Below are positions 8,634-17,038 of a stretch of DNA of 49,566 nucleotides, in pieces. The stretch comes from Pseudolabrys sp. (GTDB lineage Bacteria; Pseudomonadota; Alphaproteobacteria; Rhizobiales; Xanthobacteraceae): the NCBI GenBank assembly GCA_019635575.1, contig JAHBZF010000009.1, forward strand, positions 1 through 49,566, read 5' to 3'. Positions within the stretch are counted from its first letter, which is position 1. Each line of letters begins with the position of its first letter. Below the pieces are notes generated by a model, which had not been told where the DNA came from, searched no databases, and was given only the letters and a program-made list of their open reading frames with translations. The position numbers and the translations under genes were made by a program.

Positions 8634-9401
8634 TTAACAGGAGGCTTTGCCGCAGCGCGCGGTGTTGACCTTCTGTTTCAGCGCATCGAGCCCGACCGCG
8701 CCGATCACCACCTGATCGCCGATCACATAGCTCGGCGTACCGTTGAGGCCGAGCGCCTCGGCGAGTTTGAAGCTCTCCTGCAACGAGGTGTTCACCTCGG
8801 GGCTGGCGAGATCCTTTTCCAGCCGCGCCATGTCGAGACCCGCGTCCTTGGCGGCGGCCATCGCGCGCGCCTTGTCCGCCTGGCCGCGCCCACCGAGCAG
8901 CTTCTGGTGGAAGTCGAGATACTTCTTGCCGGTCTTGTCCTGCATGCGCACGGCGACGGCGACCTTCGCCGCTTCCACCGAGCCCGGTCCGAGCACGGGG
9001 AATTCCTTGAGCACGACCTTGAGATTCGGGTCTTTCATGAGCTCCATCATGTCGCTCATGGCGCGCTTGCAGTAGCCGCAGTTGTAATCGAAGAATTCGA
9101 CGAAGGTGACATTGCCCTGCGGATTGCCGATCGTCACCTGATAGGGTGAGGAGTACAGCGCCTTGGCGTGGGTCGAGACCGCGGATTTGTGCCGCTCGGC
9201 TTCCGCCGCGGTCTGCTTCTTCTCCAGCTCCATCATGACTTCCTGAAGCAGTTCCGGATTCTTCAGGAGATAGTCGCGGATCACGCCCTCGATCTGCGTG
9301 CGCTGCGCGGCGGTGAGATCCTGCGCATTCGCGGCGGGTACGACGGACACGGTCGCGGCCAGCGCCATTGCGGCAGCGGCGAGACGGAAGCGGGTGAGCA
9401 T
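8634..9401 (-). CDS. DsbA-family thiol:disulfide oxidoreductase, exported
   Basis: This is a periplasmic thioredoxin-fold protein. The 255 residues begin with a signal peptide (MLTRFRLAAAAMALAATVSV, cleavage probably after ANA), an N-terminal helical region with IRDYLLKNPELLQEVM typical of the ScsC/DsbG-like rhizobial group, then the fold with FFDYNCGYCK (active Cys108 and Cys111) and the cis-Pro in NGTPSYVIG. Start choice: AAGGA lies 9 bases before the ATG at 9401, giving a standard signal peptide. An upstream ATG at 9455 overlaps the stop of the M48 gene (TGATG) with GGGAGAA before it and would add 18 residues, so translational coupling is also possible. It probably makes or repairs disulfides in envelope proteins; partners are unknown. 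Confidence 0.92.
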   Translation of the reverse strand: MLTRFRLAAAAMALAATVSVVPAANAQDLTAAQRTQIEGVIRDYLLKNPELLQEVMMELEKKQTAAEAERHKSAVSTHAKALYSSPYQVTIGNPQGNVTFVEFFDYNCGYCKRAMSDMMELMKDPNLKVVLKEFPVLGPGSVEAAKVAVAVRMQDKTGKKYLDFHQKLLGGRGQADKARAMAAAKDAGLDMARLEKDLASPEVNTSLQESFKLAEALGLNGTPSYVIGDQVVIGAVGLDALKQKVNTARCGKASC

Positions 9402-9454
9402 CGATGTCATTCCTTGCGTGAGAGGGCGGGCCGGACGGGCGAGCGGTGTGGTCA

Positions 9455-10888
9455 TCAGTTTTCTCCCGGCCCGGTCTTGATGTTGGCGAGATCGTCGGCG
9501 CGCACCCAGGCGGGCGAGCCGATTGGCAGTCTGGTTTTCGCGCGCGTCGCAAGCTGTCGCGCGGTGCGGCTGTCGCCGCGATAGAAGGCGGCCTGCGCCG
9601 AGGCGAGGTCGGCTTGCGCCAGATCGCCCTTGCGGCCATAGGCCATGGCGAGCTGCGTATAGGCTTCCGGCACTTCCGGCTCGCGGCTCAGCGCGACGCG
9701 CAGCAGCCCCGCCGCCTCGTCGGCATGCGCCTTGTTGCCGGTGGCATTGAGCGCCTGCGCCAGCAAAATCTGGATCAGCGCCGGGGTCGGCGCGAGTTGC
9801 GCGGCGCGACGCAGCGGCGCGATCGCTTCCGCGGGGTGGCCGCCTTCGAGCAGCGCCTGGCCCTTGAGCTCGTGGAAATAGGCGTTGTTCGGCATTTCGC
9901 GGATCAGCGCGTCGATCTGCGCCACCGCATTGCGCAAATCGCCGTGGCGATAGGTGGCGATGGCGCGGGCATAGCGCGCGGGCAGGCTGGTATCGCTCAA
10001 CGGATAGCGGCGGCCGACGCTTTCGCCGCGATCGATGAAGCCGTAGAGCTTCGCGCGCACCAGATCGTGGCGCAGTTGCAGCTCCGGCGAATCTTTCTTG
10101 TCCCAGGTCGGGCTCGCTTTCGCGAGCACTTCGAGCGCTGCGACGCGCTCGGCCGGCATCGGATGCGACTGCTGATAGGGGTCGGCGAAGCGCGCGGAGA
10201 ACAACATCTGGTCGCTGAGCCGCTTGAACGAATCGTACAGACCCTTGGTGGACTGGCCGGTGGCGGTGAGGAATTTCACCGCGGCGCGGTCGGCCTGTTC
10301 TTCCTGGCTGCGCTGGTAGGACAGGAGCGAGCGGCGCAACGCCTCCTGCGGCGCCAGCACCGCCGCCATGCCGGCATTGCCGAGGCCGCTGTTCGACCCG
10401 CTGCGCGCGCCGGCGACCATCGCGCCGATGCCGAGCAGCATGGCGATGATCGAGGCGGTCTGCGCCGCGGCGAGCTGTTCGCGCAGCCGTGCCAGATGTC
10501 CGCCGGCGATGTGGCCGGTCTCGTGCGCCAGAACGCCGATTACCTCGTTCGGCGTCTTCGATTCCATCAGCGTGCCGGCATTGATGAAAATGCGGCGCCC
10601 GTCCATGACGAAGGCGTTGAAGGTTTTCTCGTTGATGATGGCGACGCGGATGTTCTGCTGCGCGAGGCCGGCAGCGCGCAGGATCGGCTGCGTGTAGTCG
10701 CGCAGCAACTGCTCGGTCTCGGCGTCGCGAATGATCGGAATCCGCGGCGATTGCGCGCGGGCCGCGGGCGTCGCCAGCAGCACCGCAGCCGCCGTCAGCA
10801 CGGCGACCACGCCGCGCGCCGCTTTGACAGCGTGGTGCGGATCAGGCAGCAAATCGGACAATCGGGCGGGCATTATCCCAGCGGACAT
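9455..10888 (-). CDS. M48-family metalloprotease with TPR tail, BepA-like
   Basis: The 477 residues carry a signal peptide (helix about 24-42, cleavage after ARA near 45), an M48 zinc protease domain with HETGH (His122, Glu123, His126) and the downstream SQEEQADRAAVKFL helix that supplies the third ligand, then TPR-like helical repeats from about residue 290 (PARYARAIATYRHGD, ELKGQALLEGGHPAEAI, LAMAYGRKGDLAQADLA). This plan is that of BepA/YfgC, a periplasmic protease and chaperone that checks outer membrane protein assembly. The gene is directly upstream of the DsbA-like gene and may share its mRNA. Function is by family likeness. Confidence 0.92.
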   Translation of the reverse strand: MSAGIMPARLSDLLPDPHHAVKAARGVVAVLTAAAVLLATPAARAQSPRIPIIRDAETEQLLRDYTQPILRAAGLAQQNIRVAIINEKTFNAFVMDGRRIFINAGTLMESKTPNEVIGVLAHETGHIAGGHLARLREQLAAAQTASIIAMLLGIGAMVAGARSGSNSGLGNAGMAAVLAPQEALRRSLLSYQRSQEEQADRAAVKFLTATGQSTKGLYDSFKRLSDQMLFSARFADPYQQSHPMPAERVAALEVLAKASPTWDKKDSPELQLRHDLVRAKLYGFIDRGESVGRRYPLSDTSLPARYARAIATYRHGDLRNAVAQIDALIREMPNNAYFHELKGQALLEGGHPAEAIAPLRRAAQLAPTPALIQILLAQALNATGNKAHADEAAGLLRVALSREPEVPEAYTQLAMAYGRKGDLAQADLASAQAAFYRGDSRTARQLATRAKTRLPIGSPAWVRADDLANIKTGPGEN

Positions 10889-11031
10889 CGGTCGGTAGTC
10901 GGCCTATGGATCGAATCCGCGCAACCTAGAGAGGCGGCCCCACAGGGTCAACGCGAGCGAAATCACATGTTGTTGTCGGGCGTTAGCGCATATTCTGACC
11001 GGCCGAATACGGCGGGAGCGGGGCGGGTCGG

Positions 11032-12207
11032 ATGATGCTGGATCAGGCGAGACGCCTGCTTGCGCCATCGCGCCGCAGCGATGTTCCGCCGTTCATGGTG
11101 ATGGACGTGATGGCGGCTGCGGCCCGTCTCGAGGCGGCCGGGCGTCATGTCATTCATATGGAGGTCGGTCAGCCGGCGGCGCCGGCGCCGCGAACCGCGA
11201 TCGAGGCGGCGCGTGCCGCGCTCGATCGGCCGATCGCCTATACCGAGGCGCTCGGCCTGCCGTCGCTGCGCGCGCGCATCGCGCGGCACTACGGGGAAGT
11301 GCATAACCTCGCCATCGATCCGGAGCGGGTGGCGGTGACTACCGGCTCGTCCGCCGGCTTCGTGCTGGCGTTCCTGTCGCTGTTCGAGCCGGGGGCACGC
11401 GTCGCCATCGCCAATCCGGGCTATCCGCCGTATCGGCACATCCTCACCGCGCTCGGCTGCGAGCCGGTGCTGATCCCGACCTCGGACGCGACGCGCTGGG
11501 CGATCACCGGCGCGGCGTTGATCGCGGCGCATCGCGAGAAGCCGCTACAGGGGTTGCTGGTGGCGAGCCCGGCCAATCCGACCGGAACGATGATGAGTGG
11601 CGATGCGCTGTCGCAACTGATCGCGGTGGCGCAAGCTGAAGGTATCCGCGTGATTTCCGACGAGATTTATCACGGACTCGATTACGCGTTCCCGGCGGAG
11701 ACCGCGGCGGCATTTTCCGAGAACGTCACCGTCATCAATTCGTTCTCCAAATACTTCTGCATGACCGGCTGGCGCGTCGGCTGGCTGCTGCTGCCGCCGT
11801 CGCTGGTGCGATCGGTCGAGCGGCTGCAGCAAAATCTTTCGATCTCGGTGCCGGCGCTGTCGCAGGTCGCCGCGCAGGCGGCGTTCGATGGCCGCGACGA
11901 GATGGACGCGGTGAAGCATGGTTATGAGGAGAACCGCCGCATTCTCACGCAGGGCCTGCCGCGCGCGGGTCTCGACAAATTCCTGCCGGTCGACGGCGCG
12001 TTCTATCTCTACGCCGACATCTCACGCTATTCCGACGACAGCTTCGACTTCGCCTCACGCATGCTGCAGGACGCGCATGTGGCGGCGACGCCGGGTGTCG
12101 ATTTCGATCCGGTCGACGGTCGTCACTTCATCCGCTTCAGCTATGCCGGCTCGGCCGCCGAGATGCGCGACGCGGTGACGCGCATCCACGACTGGCTCAA
12201 TCGCTGA
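11032..12207 (+). CDS. PLP-dependent class I/II aminotransferase
   Basis: The 391 residues show the fold-type I pattern: VTTGSSAGFVLAF (cofactor phosphate region, 102-114), ANPGYPPYRH, SPANPTGT with Asn182, ISDEIYHGL with Asp210, and SFSKYFCMTGWRVGW with the Schiff-base Lys240; the C-terminal Arg that holds the substrate carboxylate is in FIRFSYAGS. Substrate cannot be read from sequence; it resembles the aspartate/aromatic-type enzymes often found next to the M48/DsbA genes in rhizobia. The start is ATG at 11032 behind a G-rich stretch; ATG three bases later is equally good. It is divergent from the M48 gene, with about 140 bases between, and ends at a symmetric terminator. Confidence 0.93.
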   Translation: MMLDQARRLLAPSRRSDVPPFMVMDVMAAAARLEAAGRHVIHMEVGQPAAPAPRTAIEAARAALDRPIAYTEALGLPSLRARIARHYGEVHNLAIDPERVAVTTGSSAGFVLAFLSLFEPGARVAIANPGYPPYRHILTALGCEPVLIPTSDATRWAITGAALIAAHREKPLQGLLVASPANPTGTMMSGDALSQLIAVAQAEGIRVISDEIYHGLDYAFPAETAAAFSENVTVINSFSKYFCMTGWRVGWLLLPPSLVRSVERLQQNLSISVPALSQVAAQAAFDGRDEMDAVKHGYEENRRILTQGLPRAGLDKFLPVDGAFYLYADISRYSDDSFDFASRMLQDAHVAATPGVDFDPVDGRHFIRFSYAGSAAEMRDAVTRIHDWLNR

Positions 12208-12243
12208 CGCGCCGGTTTCCTGTCCGTTGACGTTAAAAATCGA

Positions 12244-12275
12244 CCGGCCATCGAGAGATTGCTCTCGATGGCCGG
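12244..12275. terminator. Bidirectional hairpin between convergent genes
   Basis: A perfect 14-bp stem (CCGGCCATCGAGAG with its exact complement) closes a 4-base loop ATTG. It lies between the aminotransferase stop (12207) and the stop of the secreted protein on the other strand (12308), so it can end both transcripts. There is no long T-run; a few T bases flank it in the TTAAAAAT upstream. Confidence 0.7.
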
Positions 12276-12307
12276 ACAGACACCAGGCGGTTCGCGCCTG
12301 CGCGTCG

Positions 12308-13960
12308 CTATTCGAACGGTTTCCAGCCGGTGGCGCAGCCGTCCTTGAAACGCTGTTTGATGGTTTCGCGCACCGATCGGGGCGCGGGCTCGATATAGAT
12401 CGTTTTCAGCGTCGTTCCGTTGTCGGTGTTCTTCAATCCGACCGCAACATTGGCGAGGGTCGGCTTGTCCTTGTCGCCGAATGCCGCGATGACCTCTGCC
12501 GAATACCCGATCGTCGCCAACTCGTCGGTTGAACGGCGGTAGCAGCCATATTTGTTGAGCGCCGGGCTTTTGAGCAGAAGTACCGCCGCGCTGTCCGAAC
12601 TCGCCAGTTCATTCTGACCGAACGCGGTGAGGCTGTCGTCGCGCTTGACCGAGACGCGATCGCCGAGAAATTCGACGAGGATGTCGCTGCCTTGTGCGGT
12701 ATCGCCGGCTTTGGCCGCTCGTTGCGCGAGTTGCCAGGCAATGAAGAAGTTGGTGAGGAACGGACGAGTCTCCTGCTGGAACTTGACGTCCGGGTCCTTG
12801 ACCTGCGGCTTGGGGGCCGAAGTCTCGAACGGCAGCGACAGAGAGATCGCTTTTGCCATGGTGAGCTGATCCGCGTAGAGGCAGTTCGATTTCGGCGTTG
12901 GCGGCAGCCCGAACTGGCGCATATAGGTGACGAGAACGATCAGCTTTTCTTCCGCGAGTAATCCCGGCACGGCCCCGGCTGCGTTCTGGACGGCCTGGCA
13001 GGCTCCCTGCACGATTTTCGCGTCATCGTTGGAAAGCTGATCCTTGACGTTCGCCTGAAGGTTTTCGAACACCTTGGCAAAATCGATCTTGTACCAGGTC
13101 GCCAGTTGATCGCGGACGTCCTGCGTCGTCGCGACCCGTTTGCCGTCGGCGGTTTTGTCCAGAAGAGGCGACTCGACCGGAGCCCGCTCGATCGTAATAT
13201 TCGCACCGGAGCCGATATCGAGAATGAGCGCGCCATCGGCGGGCGTCAGCGCGGCGGTGCTCTTGACCGTGCGCACCATGTCGAAGCCATCGATGAACTT
13301 GTTATAGAGTGTCTCGTTGTCCTTCAGCGTGGTGCTGACCGTGGCCGCACGTTCGACGATGCGGGAAAAGCCGCTCCCCAGCGTCGGCCCGACGAACAGT
13401 CCGAGCAGTCCGGCGAAAATCTGAGCGCCCGCGACGAGTTCGGGGCTCAATTTGTCGTCCTTCGTCCGGCGGACTTCGTACTGAACGTAGACTTTCGCGT
13501 CGCGGTGCAGATACGGAAATATCGTTTTCAGGCAATTCAGCTCCGAGGTTTCGGTCCCCGGTTCGCGAGAGAATGTCGCCAGCGGAACGACGACGGGCGT
13601 CGTGGTATTGACGCCGGTTTCGCCGGTGAATGTCGCGGTCAGGACGTAGCCGCGTTTCTTGTCGATGAAAAATCCAGGCCCGCCGTCCTGAACGAGTTCG
13701 GTGAGCACTTGCGGCACCACATCGTTGCAGCTAACGCTGACGGAGTGACGCAACGCCGTTTTGTCGCCCTTGAACGGCGTTTTCTTGATCTTGGTGACAG
13801 CGCGCTCAAACGATCGAAAACCGTCGGAGGTTTCGCCCCCGGATATGCGACAATCCCGGCGGAAACGGCAGGGATCTTCATCCTCTCCCTGAGCATGAGC
13901 GACAGAAGAAATTAATCCTAGTATCCCAATACAAGCTCCGAGTGCTTTCACGACGGCCAT
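12308..13960 (-). CDS. Secreted protein of unknown function, 550 residues
   Basis: I do not recognise this protein. It has a clear signal peptide (MAVVKALGACIGILGLISSV, cleavage probably after AHA at 23). The mature part is mixed alpha/beta with one hydrophobic stretch near 185-200 (GAQIFAGLLGLFVGPTLGSGF) and few Cys: a pair near the start (DPCRFRRDCRISGG) and single ones later, ending KDGCATGWKPFE. No catalytic motif stands out. The start follows CAAGGGGGCAAAGGGCC, a good ribosome site. Sampled lines of its DNA have about 50-60% GC, against 65-70% or more in neighbours, so it may be a recent arrival. It is alone on its strand between two plus-strand genes, and its start lies 63 bases from the divergent DUF1275 gene. 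It ends at the symmetric terminator. Confidence 0.8.
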   Translation of the reverse strand: MAVVKALGACIGILGLISSVAHAQGEDEDPCRFRRDCRISGGETSDGFRSFERAVTKIKKTPFKGDKTALRHSVSVSCNDVVPQVLTELVQDGGPGFFIDKKRGYVLTATFTGETGVNTTTPVVVPLATFSREPGTETSELNCLKTIFPYLHRDAKVYVQYEVRRTKDDKLSPELVAGAQIFAGLLGLFVGPTLGSGFSRIVERAATVSTTLKDNETLYNKFIDGFDMVRTVKSTAALTPADGALILDIGSGANITIERAPVESPLLDKTADGKRVATTQDVRDQLATWYKIDFAKVFENLQANVKDQLSNDDAKIVQGACQAVQNAAGAVPGLLAEEKLIVLVTYMRQFGLPPTPKSNCLYADQLTMAKAISLSLPFETSAPKPQVKDPDVKFQQETRPFLTNFFIAWQLAQRAAKAGDTAQGSDILVEFLGDRVSVKRDDSLTAFGQNELASSDSAAVLLLKSPALNKYGCYRRSTDELATIGYSAEVIAAFGDKDKPTLANVAVGLKNTDNGTTLKTIYIEPAPRSVRETIKQRFKDGCATGWKPFE

Positions 13961-14023
13961 GGCCCTTTGCCCCCTTGTTGGACCCCGCCCGGAAAGGTTA
14001 GTCGCAGTACGGCGCCGTGTAAA

Positions 14024-14770
14024 ATGCAGATGAATAAACCAGCGGTTGCCCTTCCGGTCCCGCGCATCATTCCCTTTGCGCTCAGTGTTACCGCGGGCTT
14101 CGTCGACGGATTGATCTTCCTCGCGCTGTTCGGCCTCTACGTGGCGCAGGCGACCGGCAGCTTCGTCACCATCGGCGCGCACTGGTCGCAGCCGGAGCCG
14201 GGCGTGCTGGTCAAGGTGCTGGCGATTCCGGTGTTCCTCCTCGGCGGCGTCGTCGCCACGCTGATCGTCGCGACAATGCGGCGGCGGCGCGCGCTGCTGC
14301 TGACGCTGGCGATCGAGGAGGTGCTGCTGACGGCGCTGCTCGTCGCCGGCGTGATGGGGCCGGTGGCGCGCTCGGCGGATGAACCGATCGCGCTCGTCGC
14401 CGCGCTGTGCGGGCTGATGGCGATGGGATTGCAGAGCGCGCTGGTGCGCTTGCTGTTGCCGAGCTTCGGCTCGACCAATGTGATGACCACGAACACCACG
14501 GCGCTGGCGATCGATCTCACCCAGACCGCGCTGGCGTGGCTGCGCCGCGCGCAAGAGCGCGAGACGCTGACCGCGTCGCGGCGCAAGCTCGGTCACACGC
14601 TGACGGTGGTGCTCGGTTTTCTGGTCGGGACCACCACCGGCGCGTTCGGCTACCACTATGGCGGTTGGTGGGCGCTGGTCGTGCCGCTGTTGCTGCTCGA
14701 CGCGGTCGCCGCGTGGGTGTGGTTGAGCACCCGCGAGGGCCGACCGGCAGCGGAGACTGCCGGCCGGTAG
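14024..14770 (+). CDS. DUF1275 (YoaK-like) membrane protein
   Basis: The 248 residues form about six membrane helices: VTAGFVDGLIFLALFGLYV, VLAIPVFLLGGVVATLIV, a helix ending VLLTALLVAGVMG, VAALCGLMAMGLQSALVRLL, TLTVVLGFLVGTTTGAFGY and LVVPLLLLDAVAAWVWL. The pattern of GFVDG in the first helix, TGSFVTIG after it, and STNVMTTNTTALAIDL is that of the DUF1275/YoaK family, whose function is unknown. The start is ATG at 14024; an ATG two codons later also fits. Upstream in-frame codons lack a ribosome site. It lies divergent from the secreted protein and converges with the tricarboxylate-binding gene. Confidence 0.88.
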   Translation: MQMNKPAVALPVPRIIPFALSVTAGFVDGLIFLALFGLYVAQATGSFVTIGAHWSQPEPGVLVKVLAIPVFLLGGVVATLIVATMRRRRALLLTLAIEEVLLTALLVAGVMGPVARSADEPIALVAALCGLMAMGLQSALVRLLLPSFGSTNVMTTNTTALAIDLTQTALAWLRRAQERETLTASRRKLGHTLTVVLGFLVGTTTGAFGYHYGGWWALVVPLLLLDAVAAWVWLSTREGRPAAETAGR

Positions 14771-14773
14771 CGG

Positions 14774-14830
14774 TTTTGATTTGTCGCGTTTCAGTGACGC
14801 GAACCGGTATCCACTTCGCTCGAAAACGCT
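14774..14830. repeat. 57-base interspersed repeat, copy 1
   Basis: Matches the stretch at 24744-24800 at 51 of 57 positions by direct alignment, including an identical core CGCGAACCGGTAT and end CTTCGCTCGAAAACGCT. It lies 10 bases behind the stop codon of the minus-strand binding-protein gene and 3 bases behind the DUF1275 stop. On the minus strand it can fold with an outer GCGTTT/AAACGC and inner GCGAA/TTCGC pairing. Confidence 0.85.
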
Positions 14831-14840
14831 TTGGCCGCGA

Positions 14841-15818
14841 TCAGTTCAGCGACAGATTGGCGGCCTTGATGATTTCGCCCCAGCGCTTGTGTTCGGCGGC
14901 GATGAATTTGCCGAATTCCGCCGGCGTGTCGCCGATCGGCTTCGCGCCTTCCTGGGCGAGACGCTTGCCGACCGTCGGGTCCTTGAGCGCGGCGACCGTG
15001 GCCTTGTTCAGCTTGTCGACGATATCGGCTGGCGTGCCGGCCGGCGCGACGAAGCCGTACCAGGCAGCGGATTCGTAGTTCGGCCAGCCGCTTTCGGCGA
15101 TGGTCGGGACATCCGGCATGGTCGGCACGCGCTCCTTGCTGGTAACGGCCAGCGCGCGCATCTGCTTGGTCTGGATCATGCCCGCGACCGACGGGATCGT
15201 GGTGATCATGAATTGCGTCTGGCCGCTCAACACGTCGGTGATCGCCGGGCCTGCGCCGCGATAGGGCACGTGCACGGTATCGGTTTTGGCCACGTAATTG
15301 AGCAGCAGCGTCGCGAGATGGCTTGCCGACCCGTTGCCGGCCGAGCCGTAGGTGAGCTTGCCCGGATGCGCCTTGGCGTAATCCATGAGCTGCTTGAAGG
15401 TGTGGAATTCCGACTTCTCCGTCACGATGACGACGAGCGGCGCCGCGGCGATCAGCGTGATCGGCGTGAAGGCGGTCAGCGTGTCGACCTTGAGACTCTT
15501 GAACATGTGCGGGTTCACCGCCATCGGCCCCTGATTGGCCATCAGGATCGTATAACCGTCCGGCGCGGCCTTGGCTGCGGTCTGCGTGGCGACATTGCCG
15601 CCCGCCGTCGCGACGTTTTCAATGACGATGGTCTGGCCGAGCTTTTCGCCGGCGGTCTGCGCGACCAGCCGCGCGATCGCGTCGGTGCCGCCGCCGGCCG
15701 CATACGGAACAATCAGCTTGACCGGACGGCTCGGATAATCCTGAGCGAGCAGCGGCGAGGACGAAGCGATCGCGGATGCGGCGAGAACGCTGGCGCAAAG
15801 CAGACGGCGTGTGATCAT
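14841..15818 (-). CDS. Tripartite tricarboxylate transporter substrate-binding protein (TctC/Bug family)
   Basis: A periplasmic binding protein for organic acids. The 325 residues begin with a signal peptide (MITRRLLCASVLAASAIASS, cleavage probably before QDYPSRP). The mature protein has the Bug signature PSRPVKLIVPYAAGGGTDAIAR, then AAPDGYTILMAN, TYGSAGNGSASHL, HVPYRGAGPAITDVLSGQ, and AWYGFVAPAGTPADIV, all standard. No TctA or TctB membrane genes are in this window, so it is an orphan binding protein, common in this family. It is 49 bases downstream of the PrpF-type tautomerase and very likely in its operon, which points to a tricarboxylic or aromatic-derived acid as ligand. Confidence 0.95.
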   Translation of the reverse strand: MITRRLLCASVLAASAIASSSPLLAQDYPSRPVKLIVPYAAGGGTDAIARLVAQTAGEKLGQTIVIENVATAGGNVATQTAAKAAPDGYTILMANQGPMAVNPHMFKSLKVDTLTAFTPITLIAAAPLVVIVTEKSEFHTFKQLMDYAKAHPGKLTYGSAGNGSASHLATLLLNYVAKTDTVHVPYRGAGPAITDVLSGQTQFMITTIPSVAGMIQTKQMRALAVTSKERVPTMPDVPTIAESGWPNYESAAWYGFVAPAGTPADIVDKLNKATVAALKDPTVGKRLAQEGAKPIGDTPAEFGKFIAAEHKRWGEIIKAANLSLN

Positions 15819-15867
15819 CGATAATGGCTCCTGTGTATTGTTGCGATGGGGGTGGTTTGGGGTGTGT

Positions 15868-16956
15868 TCAGGCGAGGGCGTCGGCCGGAACGATGACGTT
15901 GCCCTCGAAAATGCGGCGTGCGGTGCGGATGACGCTGGCGCGCTCGACGCCGCCGTCGGCCTTGAAGGTCAGGTCGATCTGAATGCGGCCGCTCGGATGC
16001 TCGATCGTCACAGGCGAGACCGGCTCGGCCTGCGCGATGGCCTGCGCTACCGTGCCGGGCGTGCGGCACGCGACCGCGATGCACAGCCCGCCCGTCACCG
16101 CGTGACTGCGGTGGCAGCGATGCGGCACCAGATAACGTGACGTGATGGTGCCGCCGTGACGGGGCGCCGACAGCAGGCCGACCTTGGGCACGACCAGCTT
16201 CGACACGTCGCCGAGGCCCATGCGGCGGCCGGCCTCGCGCCGGATCTCCTCGATACGGGCGAGCAGCGCGGCGTTGGCGTCGATCTCTTCCGGCGTTTCA
16301 TCGCCGCGCAGGCCGACATCGGCTGCGGCGAGCAGCATCATCGGCATGGCGTAGTCGATCAGCGTCACTGGTATGCCGGCGATCACGTCGCGCGTGGCGC
16401 CGGTCGGCAGCAGCTTGCCGGTCTTCCCGCCCTCCGCGTCGAGGAAGGAGAGCTTGATCGGCGCGCCGGTGCCGGCGACGCCGTCGATCGTGGCGGTGCC
16501 GTCATAGGTGACGCGGCCGTCCGGCGTCTGGATGATCGCGTCGATCAGGCTGCGCGTGTTGCGGTTGTAGATGCGGACCGTGGTTTCGCCAGGCTGCGGC
16601 GAAACCAGGCCGGCCTCGATGGCGAACGGGCCGACGCCGGACAGCATGTTGCCGCAGTTGGGGCTGGTGTCGACCAGCGCCGTGTCCACCGAGACCTGCG
16701 CGAACAGGTAATCGACGTCGGCGTCCGGATGGGTCGCCTTGGAGACGATGGCGACCTTGCTGGTGACAGTGTGCGAACCGCCGATGCCGTCCACCTGCAG
16801 CGGATGCGGCGAACCCATCGCCGCCAGCAGCACGCGGTCGCGGCTGGCGATGTCCGCGGGCAGGTCGGATTCCAGAAAATAGGGGCCGCGCGACGTCCCG
16901 CCGCGCATCAGGACGCAGGGGATACGGCGCGGTTCGGTTCGGGAAGGTTGAGACAA
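15868..16956 (-). CDS. PrpF-family isomerase, probable 4-oxalomesaconate tautomerase
   Basis: The family isomerises double bonds of tricarboxylates: PrpF acts on 2-methylaconitate, GalD on 4-oxalomesaconate in gallate and protocatechuate 4,5-cleavage. Visible marks are IPCVLMRGGTSRGPYF near the start, the GIGGSHTVTSKVAIV block, TSPNCGNMLSGVGPFAIE with a catalytic Cys, and HRCHRSHAVTGG near the end. No ATG precedes the conserved start; TTG at 16956 has GGTGA nearby and leaves the promoter free, giving 362 residues. Another TTG at 17016 would overlap the likely LysR operator. It is divergent from LysR and upstream of the TctC-type gene, which suggests a substrate-induced catabolic pair. Which of the two isomerase activities applies cannot be settled from sequence. 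Confidence 0.88.
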   Translation of the reverse strand: MSQPSRTEPRRIPCVLMRGGTSRGPYFLESDLPADIASRDRVLLAAMGSPHPLQVDGIGGSHTVTSKVAIVSKATHPDADVDYLFAQVSVDTALVDTSPNCGNMLSGVGPFAIEAGLVSPQPGETTVRIYNRNTRSLIDAIIQTPDGRVTYDGTATIDGVAGTGAPIKLSFLDAEGGKTGKLLPTGATRDVIAGIPVTLIDYAMPMMLLAAADVGLRGDETPEEIDANAALLARIEEIRREAGRRMGLGDVSKLVVPKVGLLSAPRHGGTITSRYLVPHRCHRSHAVTGGLCIAVACRTPGTVAQAIAQAEPVSPVTIEHPSGRIQIDLTFKADGGVERASVIRTARRIFEGNVIVPADALA

Positions 16957-16996
16957 GATGTCACCGTGGGTTGGTTGTGCCGTTTTTAATGGCAGA

Positions 16997-17010
16997 TTTA
17001 CTGATGTAAA
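16997..17010. promoter_or_regulatory. Candidate LysR operator
   Basis: TTTAC TGAT GTAAA is a perfect palindrome in the 82-base AT-rich gap between the divergent isomerase and LysR genes. LysR proteins usually bind such dyads (T-N11-A type) between their own gene and the target. The spacing differs a little from the textbook form. Confidence 0.5.
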
Positions 17011-17038
17011 ATGCAAAGATGTCAGCTATTGATGCGTT

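Noticed and set aside
9446-11035. 529-codon plus-strand frame opposite the M48 protease gene
   Set aside because: Shadow frame; the HETGH protease on the other strand is clear.
12308-14656. Apparent long N-terminal extension of the secreted protein
   Set aside because: The added part is antisense to the DUF1275 gene; the signal peptide start at 13960 has a good ribosome site.
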